In this document: positions 15,868 through 24,675 of the stretch, in pieces
Position numbering within the stretch: the first letter of the stretch is position 1
How the letters are laid out: each line of letters starts with the position of its first letter
From: Candidatus Thorarchaeota archaeon
Lineage (GTDB): Archaea > Asgardarchaeota > Thorarchaeia > Thorarchaeales > Thorarchaeaceae
Length of the DNA: 64,000 nucleotides
Assembly: GCA_003345555.1 (NCBI GenBank)
Contig: PRDJ01000041.1
Span: 34,038 to 98,037 of the forward strand
Reading direction: 5' to 3'
Translations under genes and position numbers: made by a program
The notes under the pieces: generated by a model
The model's database searches: none
What the model saw: only the letters and a program-made list of their open reading frames with translations
Told to the model about the DNA's origin: nothing

Positions 15868-17529
15868 GTGAGTCAACAGGGTGGCCAAAGTGTTCCGGTC
15901 TTGATACTCAGAGAAGGCACAGAGCGGAGCACAGGCCGTGATGCACAACGCAATAACATCATGGCGGCAATCGTAGTCGCTGAAGCAATCAAGTCGGCCC
16001 TGGGTCCAAAAGGCATGGACAAAATGCTCGTGGACTCTTTTGGTGACGTGACGATTAGCAACGATGGCGCCACGATTCTCAAGGAGATGGATGTTGCACA
16101 TCCAGCAGCAAAAATGGTGATAGAGGTAAGCAAGACAGTCGACTCAGAGGTGGGCGATGGTACAACCACTGCCGCTGTCCTTACGGGTGAGCTCCTGAAA
16201 CAAGCTCAGACGCTCCTCGATCAGAAGATACATCCTACGACGATTATCAGCGGCTATAGGAAGGCCGCTGAGAAGGCAATGCAAATCATCGATTCCGCAG
16301 CGGAGACTGTTGATCCGAAGGATCCTGCGTACAGAAAGCTGTTGGTTGATGTTGCCAAGACTGCTATGTCGAGCAAGTTTGTGTCCGCCTCGAAAGATAA
16401 TCTGGCTGAAGTCGTAGTCGATGCAGTCCTCTCGGTTGCAAAGACATTGCAGCCTGGTGAGGAGATAGACATGGAAAACCTGCCCCGTCAGAAGCAAATG
16501 GGTTTAACATTCCAGTCAAGCGAACTCGTGAAGGGCATCGTGCTTGACAAGGAAGTCGTCCATTCGGGTATGCCGACAAAGGTGGAGTCAGCCAGAATAG
16601 CTCTCTTGGAGTGCCCGCTTGAGATTACAAAGACTGAGATCACGGCCAAGATTGCGATACATGATCCGCAGTCGATGCAGGGCTTCCTTGGCGAAGAGGA
16701 GAGACTTCTCAAGACAATGGTTGACAAAGTTATCGAATCTGGAGCGAATGTTGTGATTTGTCAAAAAGGCATTGATGATGTGGCTCAGCACTACCTTGCC
16801 AAGAATGGTATCTTGGCTGTGAGAAGAATCAAGAAGTCAGATGTGGAGAGACTTAGCAAAGCCACGGGAGCTACTATTGTTTCCAAGATACACACGCTCT
16901 CAAAGGCAGACCTTGGAAAGGCGAAGCTCGTCGAGCAGAGGAAAATCGGCGATGACAAGATGGTCTTCATCGAAGGGACTCCGTATTCATCTGTAGTGAC
17001 ACTTCTCATCAGAGGTGGCACTCAGCATGTTGTCGACGAGGTTGACCGCGTGGTGAATGACGCTCTTTGGGTCGTGCGCGACGTCATAAAGTACCCAAAG
17101 ATTAGCTACGGAGGCGGTGCCATCGAAGCTGAGGTCGCTATGAAGCTGCGTCAGATGGCATCAACTCTCGAAGGGAGAGAGCAGTACGCTGTGAATTCGT
17201 TCGCGGATGCAGTAGAATCTATTCCCGCAGCGCTGGCAGAGAACGCTGGCCTAGAACCCATTGATACGTTGGTTGACCTCCGGACAGCCCATACTGAGGG
17301 AAAGGTCACATTCGGAATCGACATCGAAAAGGGCAAGGTTGGAGACATGAAGAAGACTCGTGTCATTGAGCCAACACTTGTCAAGAGGCAGGTTATCGCT
17401 TCTGCCGCAGAGGCCTCACAGATGATTCTGAAGATTGATGACGTGATTAGCTCGAAAGGCAAGAAGGGAATGGGTGCACCTGGCGGGAAGGGCCGGGGAG
17501 AACACGACAAGGAACTAGATGAAGACTAG
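15868..17529 (+). CDS. Thermosome subunit (group II chaperonin)
   Basis: An ATP-dependent protein-folding chaperonin subunit of the archaeal thermosome/CCT family, about 550 residues. Family marks are [13 protein letters not shown] and the phosphate loop [13 protein letters not shown], then [11 protein letters not shown], and near the C-terminus [11 protein letters not shown], which carries the conserved GGG. The tail ends in a Gly/Lys-rich stretch. I prefer the GTG at 15868 because GGAGGA (15855-15860) lies 7 bases before it; ATG at 15853 or 15862 would overlap that ribosome site. The stop codon overlaps a possible start of the next gene (Rpo6 fusion), suggesting one transcript. Confidence 0.95.
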   Translation: MSQQGGQSVPVLILREGTERSTGRDAQRNNIMAAIVVAEAIKSALGPKGMDKMLVDSFGDVTISNDGATILKEMDVAHPAAKMVIEVSKTVDSEVGDGTTTAAVLTGELLKQAQTLLDQKIHPTTIISGYRKAAEKAMQIIDSAAETVDPKDPAYRKLLVDVAKTAMSSKFVSASKDNLAEVVVDAVLSVAKTLQPGEEIDMENLPRQKQMGLTFQSSELVKGIVLDKEVVHSGMPTKVESARIALLECPLEITKTEITAKIAIHDPQSMQGFLGEEERLLKTMVDKVIESGANVVICQKGIDDVAQHYLAKNGILAVRRIKKSDVERLSKATGATIVSKIHTLSKADLGKAKLVEQRKIGDDKMVFIEGTPYSSVVTLLIRGGTQHVVDEVDRVVNDALWVVRDVIKYPKISYGGGAIEAEVAMKLRQMASTLEGREQYAVNSFADAVESIPAALAENAGLEPIDTLVDLRTAHTEGKVTFGIDIEKGKVGDMKKTRVIEPTLVKRQVIASAAEASQMILKIDDVISSKGKKGMGAPGGKGRGEHDKELDED

Positions 17530-17563
17530 AGATCCAGTTGGCGAGCAGAAAAAGGTGCGATTA

Positions 17564-18226
17564 ATGGCGGAAGACTTCGACCCGGAAGAGAATGAGAACG
17601 AGGAGTTCATCGAGGAAGAACCAGAGCCGGCTTTTGTGCTGACACGCATTCCGGGCGTTGGACCAAAGACGGCTGAGAAGCTCGTGGCTTCTGGCTATGG
17701 CGATGTCCAGAAGATTGCTGCCGTGGATGCCGAAACTCTTGCTGGAGCCGTTCCAGGTTTGAGTGAAGCAAAGGCGGAGATTATAATCAATGAAGCCAAG
17801 TCATTCTTGGAGGAAACCGCAGCCGAAGCTGAAGAAAAAGGCAAGAAGTCCAAACGCAAGAAGAGCACTGAGGTTGAGCCGACAAAGGTAGGACTCCCGC
17901 CCGCAACCGAACGCGCTCATGAGGACGAGGTCGCATCACTACAAACAGGCTACGACAGGGAGAAGAAGGAGCTGGGCATAGCCATCGGCCCGAAGTGGTT
18001 GACGAAATACGAGAGGGCAAGAGTCGTCGGTGCCCGTGCGCTTCAGATTTCAATGGGTGCCCCTGTACTCATTGATATCAACACTGCGCCGAAAGGACTG
18101 TTTGCTCTCGCAGAGGCAGAGCTGAGGGCCGGGGCCCTTCCCATGACTGTCCGAAGAACCCTTCCGTCCGGGGAACATTTCGACATCCCTCTTTCAATCC
18201 TGCTGAAGAGCACGAAGTTCAGCTAG
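17564..18226 (+). CDS. rpoK: RNA polymerase subunit K (Rpo6) fused to an N-terminal helix-hairpin-helix domain
   Basis: About 220 residues. The C-terminal 75 residues are Rpo6/RPB6/omega: [22 protein letters not shown], then [20 protein letters not shown] with the conserved 'RR.LP.G'. This subunit holds the polymerase clamp and assembly interface. Ahead of it are an acidic tail ([15 protein letters not shown]), a RadA-like pair of HhH motifs ([17 protein letters not shown] and [16 protein letters not shown]) and a Lys/Glu-rich linker. Stand-alone archaeal RpoK is usually 55-100 residues, so this is a clear fusion. ATG 17564 is preferred (AAAGGTG upstream); ATG 17519 overlapping the thermosome stop would add 15 residues. 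Confidence 0.9.
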   Translation: MAEDFDPEENENEEFIEEEPEPAFVLTRIPGVGPKTAEKLVASGYGDVQKIAAVDAETLAGAVPGLSEAKAEIIINEAKSFLEETAAEAEEKGKKSKRKKSTEVEPTKVGLPPATERAHEDEVASLQTGYDREKKELGIAIGPKWLTKYERARVVGARALQISMGAPVLIDINTAPKGLFALAEAELRAGALPMTVRRTLPSGEHFDIPLSILLKSTKFS

Positions 18227-18242
18227 TGTCCAACTTCAGTCC

Positions 18243-18250
18243 CTCTTTTT
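18243..18250 (+). terminator. T-rich tract after the Rpo6 fusion
   Basis: ctcttttt, 17-24 bases after the stop codon; oligo-T tracts serve as intrinsic terminators in archaea. Confidence 0.4.
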
Positions 18251-18336
18251 CTGATAGAGCAGTATTACCCAGATTCGTGATAAAACGCCTTAAGAGCCAT
18301 TGAATACGATGCTGTAGGTCCCGATGGTGATAGTGC

Positions 18337-19689
18337 ATGCAGATTGTTGTCACTCCTGACCTCGTGATGATGTGCCTAATCGGTTTTGCAGTAGGCGCTC
18401 TGATAGGTCTTGAGAGACAGAAACGCATGACGGAAGAGATGTCCTTGGGAGTGAGGACGTTCGGACTCCACAGTCTGCTCGGCACAATATCGGCCTACAT
18501 ATTCCGGGTCTACGATAATCCGTACATCCTGATATACGCCATATGTGTCTCAATTGTGTTCTCTGCAGCTTCAGTTGTCTACAAGATATTCAGGACAACA
18601 CGGAAAGGCCTGACCACCTCGATAGTGTTCGCATTGTCCTTCGTCTTGGGCGCATTGGTCGGTATGGACCCAACGCCAAGCCCGAGTCAGCCTCTTGGAG
18701 AACTAGAAGTCCTTGCGATGACAATATCATTTCTGGTGTTCCTAGTTCTGAGCTTCAAAGAGGAACTGGCTGCTGCAGTAGCTTCTGTCAGCCACGAAGA
18801 AATGATAGGTGCAGCCGAACTAATGGTTCTAATTGCCTTTCTATGGCCGATCCTCACACAATACCCCAATATTGCCGTTGGCCCACTTACATTTCCACTC
18901 TTCCAGACCTATTTCCTAGTTGTCGTACTACTATCCATCAGGTTTGCCAGCTACATAATCGTAAAGAAGTACAAGGACCGTGGTCCCTACTTCTTCGGCT
19001 TCTTTGGAGGTTTCGCCAATAGCGAAGCCACAGTCTCAAGTATAACGGACTTCCACAACGCACTTGAGGAGAAATACCCCGGTAGGATGTCTCTAGCCAT
19101 CATACTTGCTAACCTCGCCATGGTGCTCAGAAACGCAGTGCTCGTCGTAATCCTCGACCCTACCCTCAACATATTCAGGTTGTACTTGGGGCCTCTTCTA
19201 ATCCTCTTGTTCGTTGGCGTGCTGAGGTTTCTATATGAAGGAAGAAGAAGACTGAAGCCAGAAGCCAAAGAAGATATCGGCGCGCGAATTAAGGTTGGAT
19301 TCGGATCACCGTTCTCTCTGCATGCTGCACTTCGGTTTGCCATTATCTTCTCGTGCGTGTCTCTACTGGCGCTATGGGCCCAGCAGTCTTTCAGTCAGCT
19401 AGGCATGATAGTTGCTGCGTTCATCGGAGGATTTGCTTCGGCTGGAGCAGTGGTTTCCATAGCTGCTCTTTCATATTCAACAGGAGCAATCACACTCGCT
19501 ACGGCAGCATTTGCCGTAATCATCGCCACAACTACATCGGTGTTCAACAAGATCATTTACGTCTTCTTGGGCGACTACCAAGGCCGACGTGACTTGTCGA
19601 GAATGGCCGCAAGAGATGCACTGGTCATGGGAGCCGCCGTACTCGGCTTTCTGGTGTTGCTGCAACTGGGATACATTCCGATTGAGTAG
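18337..19689 (+). CDS. MgtC/DUF4010 family membrane protein
   Basis: A 450-residue polytopic membrane protein, with about twelve hydrophobic segments. The N-terminal third is MgtC/SapB-like (IGFAVGALIGLERQKR, with the conserved Gly-Leu-Glu-Arg motif, and RTFGLHSLLGTISAY). The rest is DUF4010 (GFFGGFANSEATVSSI; GFASAGAVVSIAAL). This fusion architecture occurs widely in bacteria and archaea; a role in Mg2+ homeostasis or small-molecule transport is suggested for MgtC relatives, but no transport activity can be inferred from sequence. It precedes hisS on the same strand with little spacing. Confidence 0.85.
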   Translation: MQIVVTPDLVMMCLIGFAVGALIGLERQKRMTEEMSLGVRTFGLHSLLGTISAYIFRVYDNPYILIYAICVSIVFSAASVVYKIFRTTRKGLTTSIVFALSFVLGALVGMDPTPSPSQPLGELEVLAMTISFLVFLVLSFKEELAAAVASVSHEEMIGAAELMVLIAFLWPILTQYPNIAVGPLTFPLFQTYFLVVVLLSIRFASYIIVKKYKDRGPYFFGFFGGFANSEATVSSITDFHNALEEKYPGRMSLAIILANLAMVLRNAVLVVILDPTLNIFRLYLGPLLILLFVGVLRFLYEGRRRLKPEAKEDIGARIKVGFGSPFSLHAALRFAIIFSCVSLLALWAQQSFSQLGMIVAAFIGGFASAGAVVSIAALSYSTGAITLATAAFAVIIATTTSVFNKIIYVFLGDYQGRRDLSRMAARDALVMGAAVLGFLVLLQLGYIPIE

Positions 19690-19847
19690 AGCAACTGATG
19701 ACAAGCGGAAGACTTAAAGAACAGAGAAACATTGACCTGCTTGGTGACAAGCATGAGCGGTCGTGGCTCTGTTCATCCCGGCTTCTGAGTTTTTCAGCGC
19801 AGAGCAGGCCTTGCTTGTTGTCACGACCAATTCTGGAGGATTTTGCC

Positions 19848-21158
19848 TTGAGTGAGATGAGATTAGTGCGAGGTATGAGAGACCTCATGGGGCCGGAGCA
19901 ATACATCAACGACTACCTCATTGAGATGGCGGTGAACGTCTTTCGGCTTTTCAACTACGAGCCCCTTGATACACCTGTCATGGAGCTATGGGAAACACTT
20001 GCTGCCAAAGGTGGCGAAGAAGTAGAATCAGACACCTTCAAATTCGCGGACAAAGGCGGGCGCGAGGTTGGTCTTCGGTTTGACCTGACAGTTCCTTTGG
20101 GCAGACTTGTGGCATCCAATCCCAGTTTGCCAAAGCCGTTCAAGAGATACGCAATCGGCAAAGTCTGGAGATATGATAGACCACAAGCGGGTCGATACCG
20201 AGAATTCACACAGGCAGACGTTGACGTAGTCGGTTCAAGCAGCATGACTGCCGACACAGAGGTAGTCCTTGTGGCCCTTGAGTTCATGAGACGAGTCCTA
20301 GGAGGCGATTACGTCATTCGCGTAAACAACAGAAAAGTCCTGAAGGGACTCACTGAGAAAGCAGGAGTACCGGATGCACTTGCCTACGAGTGTTTCAGGT
20401 CAATAGACAAGCTGGATAAGATCGGGCGGGACGGAGTACTTGAGGAACTCAAGAACAGGGGGGTCGGCAGGAAACAAAGCAACTTCCTAATGGATAACAT
20501 CACCTTGAGAGGAAAAGGTAGTTCTGTCCTCGAGCAGTTCGGGGATCTTCTGAATGGATCGGAAGTCGGCATGCGTGGAGTGGAAGAACTGTCAGCGATG
20601 GCGAGCAACTTCGAGGAGTCAGACGTAAGTGATTCTGTAGAGTTTGACATGTCTCTCGCACGAGGACTGGACTATTACACTGGTCCGGTCTTTGAGGGCA
20701 CATTCACTGGTGAACCCCGAGTTGGATCAATCGCGGGAGGCGGTCGTTATGACAATCTGATTGAGAAGTTTGGTGGCCCACCAACTCCGGCGACTGGCAT
20801 CTCGTTAGGCATTGGTAGGCTTATCGATGTCATGCTCGCAAGAGGACTCGGCGATAAACTTGTGCCTACTCTTGACGTGTTTCTTGCCCCAATTACTCCA
20901 TCAATGGCGAGATATGCTGCAAGGTTCCAGTCAGAGCTTGTTAAGGCCGGTTTCTCTTGCGAGACGGACCTCATGGAAAGAAACCTAAAGAAACTGCTCG
21001 AGGTCGCTGACTCGAAGAAGGCAAGATACGCAGTTATCATCGGCCAACGAGATCTGGAAAAGAGGGAGGTTAGCGTTCGAGATATGCGGACCAAGGACAC
21101 GCGCCAGGTCAAGATTGATGATTTAGTGAAGTATATTCAAACCAGCATCAAGAGATGA
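19848..21158 (+). CDS. hisS: Histidyl-tRNA synthetase
   Basis: A class II aminoacyl-tRNA synthetase that charges tRNA-His. Motif 1 region: LVRGMRDLMGPE. Motif 2: RYREFTQADVDVVG. The histidine-binding loops ARGLDYYTG and SIAGGGRYDNLIEKFGG (motif 3 neighbourhood) are intact, and the C-terminal anticodon-binding domain ends with VSVRDMRTKDTRQV. The frame is open further upstream, but a TTG at 19848 preceded by GGAGGA (19835-19840, 7-base spacing) gives the normal HisRS N-terminus and a length of 436 residues. A T6 tract at 21220 follows the gene. Confidence 0.94.
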   Translation: MSEMRLVRGMRDLMGPEQYINDYLIEMAVNVFRLFNYEPLDTPVMELWETLAAKGGEEVESDTFKFADKGGREVGLRFDLTVPLGRLVASNPSLPKPFKRYAIGKVWRYDRPQAGRYREFTQADVDVVGSSSMTADTEVVLVALEFMRRVLGGDYVIRVNNRKVLKGLTEKAGVPDALAYECFRSIDKLDKIGRDGVLEELKNRGVGRKQSNFLMDNITLRGKGSSVLEQFGDLLNGSEVGMRGVEELSAMASNFEESDVSDSVEFDMSLARGLDYYTGPVFEGTFTGEPRVGSIAGGGRYDNLIEKFGGPPTPATGISLGIGRLIDVMLARGLGDKLVPTLDVFLAPITPSMARYAARFQSELVKAGFSCETDLMERNLKKLLEVADSKKARYAVIIGQRDLEKREVSVRDMRTKDTRQVKIDDLVKYIQTSIKR

Positions 21159-21219
21159 CCGGGGCAACGCGTCCTCGTCATACGAGGTGTATTGCCTAGC
21201 TCTGGTGTCGACCGAAGCC

Positions 21220-21225
21220 TTTTTT
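21220..21225 (+). terminator. T6 tract downstream of hisS
   Basis: Six consecutive T's within gccttttttctcaggc, where gcct and aggc could pair around the T run. It lies about 60 bases after the hisS stop. Confidence 0.4.
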
Positions 21226-21259
21226 CTCAGGCACTGCAATCTGTAACCAGGGATTACTG

Positions 21260-21990
21260 ATGACACGAATGCCTGTGGTCGCAGGATCCTTCTACGAAGG
21301 AAAGCCTGAAGCATTACTCAAGCATCTAGAAAGCTGCTTTGTCAAGAGTCCCGGTCCCGAACGGCTGCCGAAGGGTGGGTCAGGTAAGTCGAGGAAAATT
21401 AAGGCACTTGTATCCCCTCATGCAGGATACATGTATTCTGGAATGGCGGCAGCCCACAGCTATCTACATCTCTATGAGGATGGGCAACCAGAGCACATAG
21501 TCATCCTCGGTCCAAACCATACTGGCCGAGGTCTGGATCTCTCCCGACTTGCTGTCTGTGAAGATAACTGGGAAACGCCTCTTGGACTAGTCAAGTATGA
21601 CAGGAAAATCGGTCCGATGATTCTCGAACAGAACGAATATGCCATGCCCGATTGCATTGCACATACTGGAGAGCACTCGATTGAAGTGCAGCTGCCTTTC
21701 CTCCAGTTTGCCTTTGGCAAAGAATTAAGCTTCGTTCCCATCTGCATTAGCGACCAGAGCTATGAAATCTGCGAATCCATTGGAAAGACTGTAGCCAATG
21801 TCGCTAAAGATAACGACATAGTGGTAATCGCGAGTTCTGACTTCACTCACTTCGAGTCTGCAGAGAGCGCGAGGAAGAAAGACAACCAAGCAATCGAATA
21901 CCTTGAGAACCTCGACCCGGAAGGATTCCTGAGATTCGTGCACGGTCATCGGTTGAGTATTTGTGGCGCCGGTCCCATTGCTGCGGCCTT
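21260..21990 (+). other. Catalytic-domain segment of the MEMO-family gene
   Basis: This part of the following gene contains the conserved residues of the MEMO/dioxygenase-like fold: VSPHAGYMYSG (about residues 51-61), LGPNHTG, HTGEHSIEVQLPFLQ and SSDFTHF. It is listed to mark where the family signature lies; it is not a separate gene. Confidence 0.5.
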
Positions 21991-22108
21991 GGTGTTCGCT
22001 ATCGAGCGAGGAGCAACTCAGTTCAGTCTCCTGAAGTACATGAACAGTGGTGACGTGACCGGCGACGGTGGTCATGTCGTCGCATACGTGGCTGCAGAGA
22101 TTACCTAG
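21260..22108 (+). CDS. MEMO1 family protein (AmmeMemoRadiSam system protein B)
   Basis: A 282-residue protein of the MEMO family, structurally related to class III non-haem-iron dioxygenases. Signature segments are PHAGYMYSG, GPNHTGRG, EHSIEVQLPFLQ, ASSDFTHFE and GDGGHVVAY, which carry the conserved His residues of the metal pocket. In many archaea and bacteria MEMO genes travel with an AMMECR1-domain and a radical-SAM gene; neither is adjacent here. The ATG has no strong ribosome site close by. The biochemical role of archaeal MEMO is not established. Confidence 0.9.
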   Translation: MTRMPVVAGSFYEGKPEALLKHLESCFVKSPGPERLPKGGSGKSRKIKALVSPHAGYMYSGMAAAHSYLHLYEDGQPEHIVILGPNHTGRGLDLSRLAVCEDNWETPLGLVKYDRKIGPMILEQNEYAMPDCIAHTGEHSIEVQLPFLQFAFGKELSFVPICISDQSYEICESIGKTVANVAKDNDIVVIASSDFTHFESAESARKKDNQAIEYLENLDPEGFLRFVHGHRLSICGAGPIAAALVFAIERGATQFSLLKYMNSGDVTGDGGHVVAYVAAEIT

Positions 22109-22125
22109 GTGAACTGCGGCCCGAC

Positions 22126-23412
22126 TCAGTCTTGAGGCCCAGCAATTGCGTCTACGGCATCGTGGCTCTTGGAATTCGGCTTGACGCTTGGAAGCCCGAC
22201 TATTGCGGTCACGCAGCCAGCGAGTGACACTATCGATGCGAGGAATAGACTTCCAGTAGCGACCCCAGTTTCAGAATAGAGATATCCAGCAAGAAGAGGA
22301 CCTATCACGTACGCCGTGTTGTTGACCATGCCAAAGACGCCCATGACAGCACCGTAGGCATTCTTGTCAGTGAGGTCAGCCACCATAGCCTGTGTGGTTG
22401 GGCCTCTCAATGAGATTGCTAGGCCCAGCACCGCTGCCCCCTCAAGAAGCCCTACAATCTCGGTAGCCTGCATGAATATGAGCATCGATACTGCGCCCAA
22501 GAACGATCCTAGCACAATTGGCCATTTCCTGCCAAGCCTGTCTGACTCTAGACCGAATCCAATGCTGCCGCATATGGTAATAGCTCCAACGACCCCAAAG
22601 AACAGACCTATCTGTAGCGGGGTTACCCTGAATCTCTCCACAGCATCCAGCGTGAAGGCTACCTCAAGGATCCCGATAGCGAAAACATTGGCAAACACAG
22701 AAACGGCCAAGGCGGCATAGGCACTTGAGTTGCGGCTGAGTATCTCAAAGACATGAATCCCTCGCTCGTTCACTGTAGACTCACGATGGTGCTCAGGTTC
22801 TGTAATGAGCAAGTGAAGCGCGGCGAGTGTCACAAGAGTGATGATAGCCGTGATGATGAACGGTAGTCTGAAGCCAAAGAACTCTGCCAAGACCCCTCCC
22901 AAAGTGGGTCCAATGATAAAGCCCACCATGCCGCCAGCACTGAGAAAGCCCATGGCTTTTCCGCGGGCCGTCGGAGCAGTCACATCCGCCACAAATGCAT
23001 TGGCGGCAGGAAAGAATCCTGCTGATACTGCGCCCTCTACTATCCGCGCGACAATCATGACGTATATGTCGGTAGCCAGAGAGTAGAGGACGTTTGCTGC
23101 AGCAAAACCAACCATAGCAGTCACAAGAACAGGCTTTCGACCAGTCCGGTCGGATAGATGGCCAAGTGGTCCAGCGAGAAGGATTTGTGCCATTGCGTAC
23201 GCTGCCGCTAGAATGCCCAGCTCCATGCCACCAAGACTCATTGAAAGAATGTAGTATGGAAAAATCGGAATGACGATTCCAAAGCCGATTTGTAGTATGG
23301 CCATGCATACAGCAAGGGTCAAGACCTGATGCATACCGACACTGACTCTGCTTGCTGCCAAGCTCTGGCCTTGTTGGTTCGACAATTGCGGGTCGACATC
23401 AGCGTCAGTCAA
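22126..23412 (-). CDS. Major facilitator superfamily transporter
   Basis: A 428-residue, 12-span transporter. The loop 2-3 signature GHLSDRTGRKP is intact and its second-half copy is GLESDRLGRKWP, the drug:H+ antiporter-type pattern. The GPTLGGVLAEFFGFRLPF segment in span 5 fits the antiporter motif C region (Gly-rich). Probably exports small molecules using the proton or sodium gradient; the substrate cannot be told. It is the last gene of a minus-strand run starting with the activase at 25.6 kb. Confidence 0.88.
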   Translation of the reverse strand: MTDADVDPQLSNQQGQSLAASRVSVGMHQVLTLAVCMAILQIGFGIVIPIFPYYILSMSLGGMELGILAAAYAMAQILLAGPLGHLSDRTGRKPVLVTAMVGFAAANVLYSLATDIYVMIVARIVEGAVSAGFFPAANAFVADVTAPTARGKAMGFLSAGGMVGFIIGPTLGGVLAEFFGFRLPFIITAIITLVTLAALHLLITEPEHHRESTVNERGIHVFEILSRNSSAYAALAVSVFANVFAIGILEVAFTLDAVERFRVTPLQIGLFFGVVGAITICGSIGFGLESDRLGRKWPIVLGSFLGAVSMLIFMQATEIVGLLEGAAVLGLAISLRGPTTQAMVADLTDKNAYGAVMGVFGMVNNTAYVIGPLLAGYLYSETGVATGSLFLASIVSLAGCVTAIVGLPSVKPNSKSHDAVDAIAGPQD

Positions 23413-23482
23413 AGCGTGCGCCGCCGTCGGCCTATCTTCCGCGCTTTTCAGTCTTCCTCAATGCCAGATGCATACTGACCGG

Positions 23483-24067
23483 CTACGAAGGTTTGTCGAT
23501 TACTACCCTGCTTACACCCTTTATCTCTCTCAGTGAATCGATCACCGATCCGGAGAGCGGCTCTTGAGTGATTATCTTAAGACACGGTTCTTCATAAATG
23601 GCGACATCTTCCGCGATTACTTGCCGGATAGGTACACTGTATCCAGCGATCGTGGAAGCTACTTCAGAAAGGATACCTGGAAGCTGTGGTGACTCGACAT
23701 AGACTTTGACTACCCCGTAACCGAAAACCTTACTGACCTTTTCAAGGGAAGGGCCGGCAGGCTCTATTCTGGAAAACAGCTCAAGCATTTTGGGATTGGA
23801 ACAAATAGCCTCGGTCGTAGATCGCACGGTTCGCCGGTCTATTCCCAAGCCATCGCCAATAGACTTCAAGGCAATCCTGATGGATTTGCACTTGACCACG
23901 CCGGGCGATTCCACACGGAAGCCATGCGTCAATATGGATTGAGCTACCTTGAGCCTTCCTGGGGACTCATGGAAGAATTCCACAATCGTCTGCCAGAACA
24001 GATGATCACGTGTTGTCTCAGTTGCAGTCTTAGACTGCCTGGATGATTTTTTCCATGAGGATTTCAT
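23483..24067 (-). CDS. ACT-domain regulator of amino acid metabolism (COG2150-like)
   Basis: A 194-residue protein. The N-terminal half contains an HTH-like region (VAQSILTHGFRVESPGVVKCKSIRIALKSIGDGLGIDRRTVRSTTEAI), and the C-terminal half an ACT domain (VVKVYVESPQLPGILSEVASTIAGYSVPIRQVIAED, with the effector-binding 'PG' turn). This pairing is the archaeal family annotated as a predicted amino-acid-responsive regulator. Its first codons overlap the end of the upstream acetyltransferase gene by 38 bases; a downstream GTG/TTG start is possible. The effector amino acid is unknown. Confidence 0.8.
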   Translation of the reverse strand: MKSSWKKSSRQSKTATETTRDHLFWQTIVEFFHESPGRLKVAQSILTHGFRVESPGVVKCKSIRIALKSIGDGLGIDRRTVRSTTEAICSNPKMLELFSRIEPAGPSLEKVSKVFGYGVVKVYVESPQLPGILSEVASTIAGYSVPIRQVIAEDVAIYEEPCLKIITQEPLSGSVIDSLREIKGVSRVVIDKPS

Positions 24068-24566
24068 CTACATATCCCCTTTCCATCTTGAAGTGGCGTA
24101 CCCGAAAGCCTATGGCCCGATAGCCCAACGACTGATAGAGTGATAGAGCGAGATCATTGTCGCTGAAGGTACTGAGCACTATCTTCTCATACTCTTTGAC
24201 AAGGGCTACATCCTCTGCACTGGTCATGAGACTCCTGCCGACTCCCAAGTTACGGAAATCCTTGATGACTATGACACCCAGCTTTGCTACGTGCCTCGAC
24301 GCCATCCATTCCTCAGGCTGAAGCGTTAGGTGTCCGGCATAGTGACTATCAACCTCCGCGACAAGAATCGCTTCGGAGCCCACAGATGCCCTTTGTATCC
24401 AGTTGGCCCAATCTGGTACTGTCGCACTAGATATGAAAGTAGGCAGCCATTGCCCTTCACTCACAACGTCGCAAAAGCCATCGTGGAGTATCTTGGCATC
24501 GTTAATGCCCGCATACCGCACGCCAATTGGTCGTCCGTCCTTGGACCGATAACTCCACGATTTCAA
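24030..24566 (-). CDS. GNAT family N-acetyltransferase
   Basis: A 178-residue GNAT-fold enzyme. The central motif A is VAKLGVIVIKDFRNLGVGRSLMTSAEDVA, with the acetyl-CoA loop RNLGVG; the C-terminal motif B is LSTFSDNDLALSLYQSLGYRAIGFRVRHFKMERGYVDEILMEK, resembling the YhhY/RimJ-like group that acts on amino groups of proteins or small molecules. The N-terminus begins with a normal family strand (GRPIGVRYAGINDAKILHD). It overlaps the ACT-domain gene, so the pair is likely co-translated. Confidence 0.86.
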   Translation of the reverse strand: MKSWSYRSKDGRPIGVRYAGINDAKILHDGFCDVVSEGQWLPTFISSATVPDWANWIQRASVGSEAILVAEVDSHYAGHLTLQPEEWMASRHVAKLGVIVIKDFRNLGVGRSLMTSAEDVALVKEYEKIVLSTFSDNDLALSLYQSLGYRAIGFRVRHFKMERGYVDEILMEKIIQAV

Positions 24567-24675
24567 GACCGGACCTCTTCGTCGACAGATGATTCTGTAC
24601 CATATCAGTCTTCTTCTAGGACCGAATCAGCATCGGACCTCTTGTTTGCAGAGTGACGGGGCGGCCAAGGTAGTA

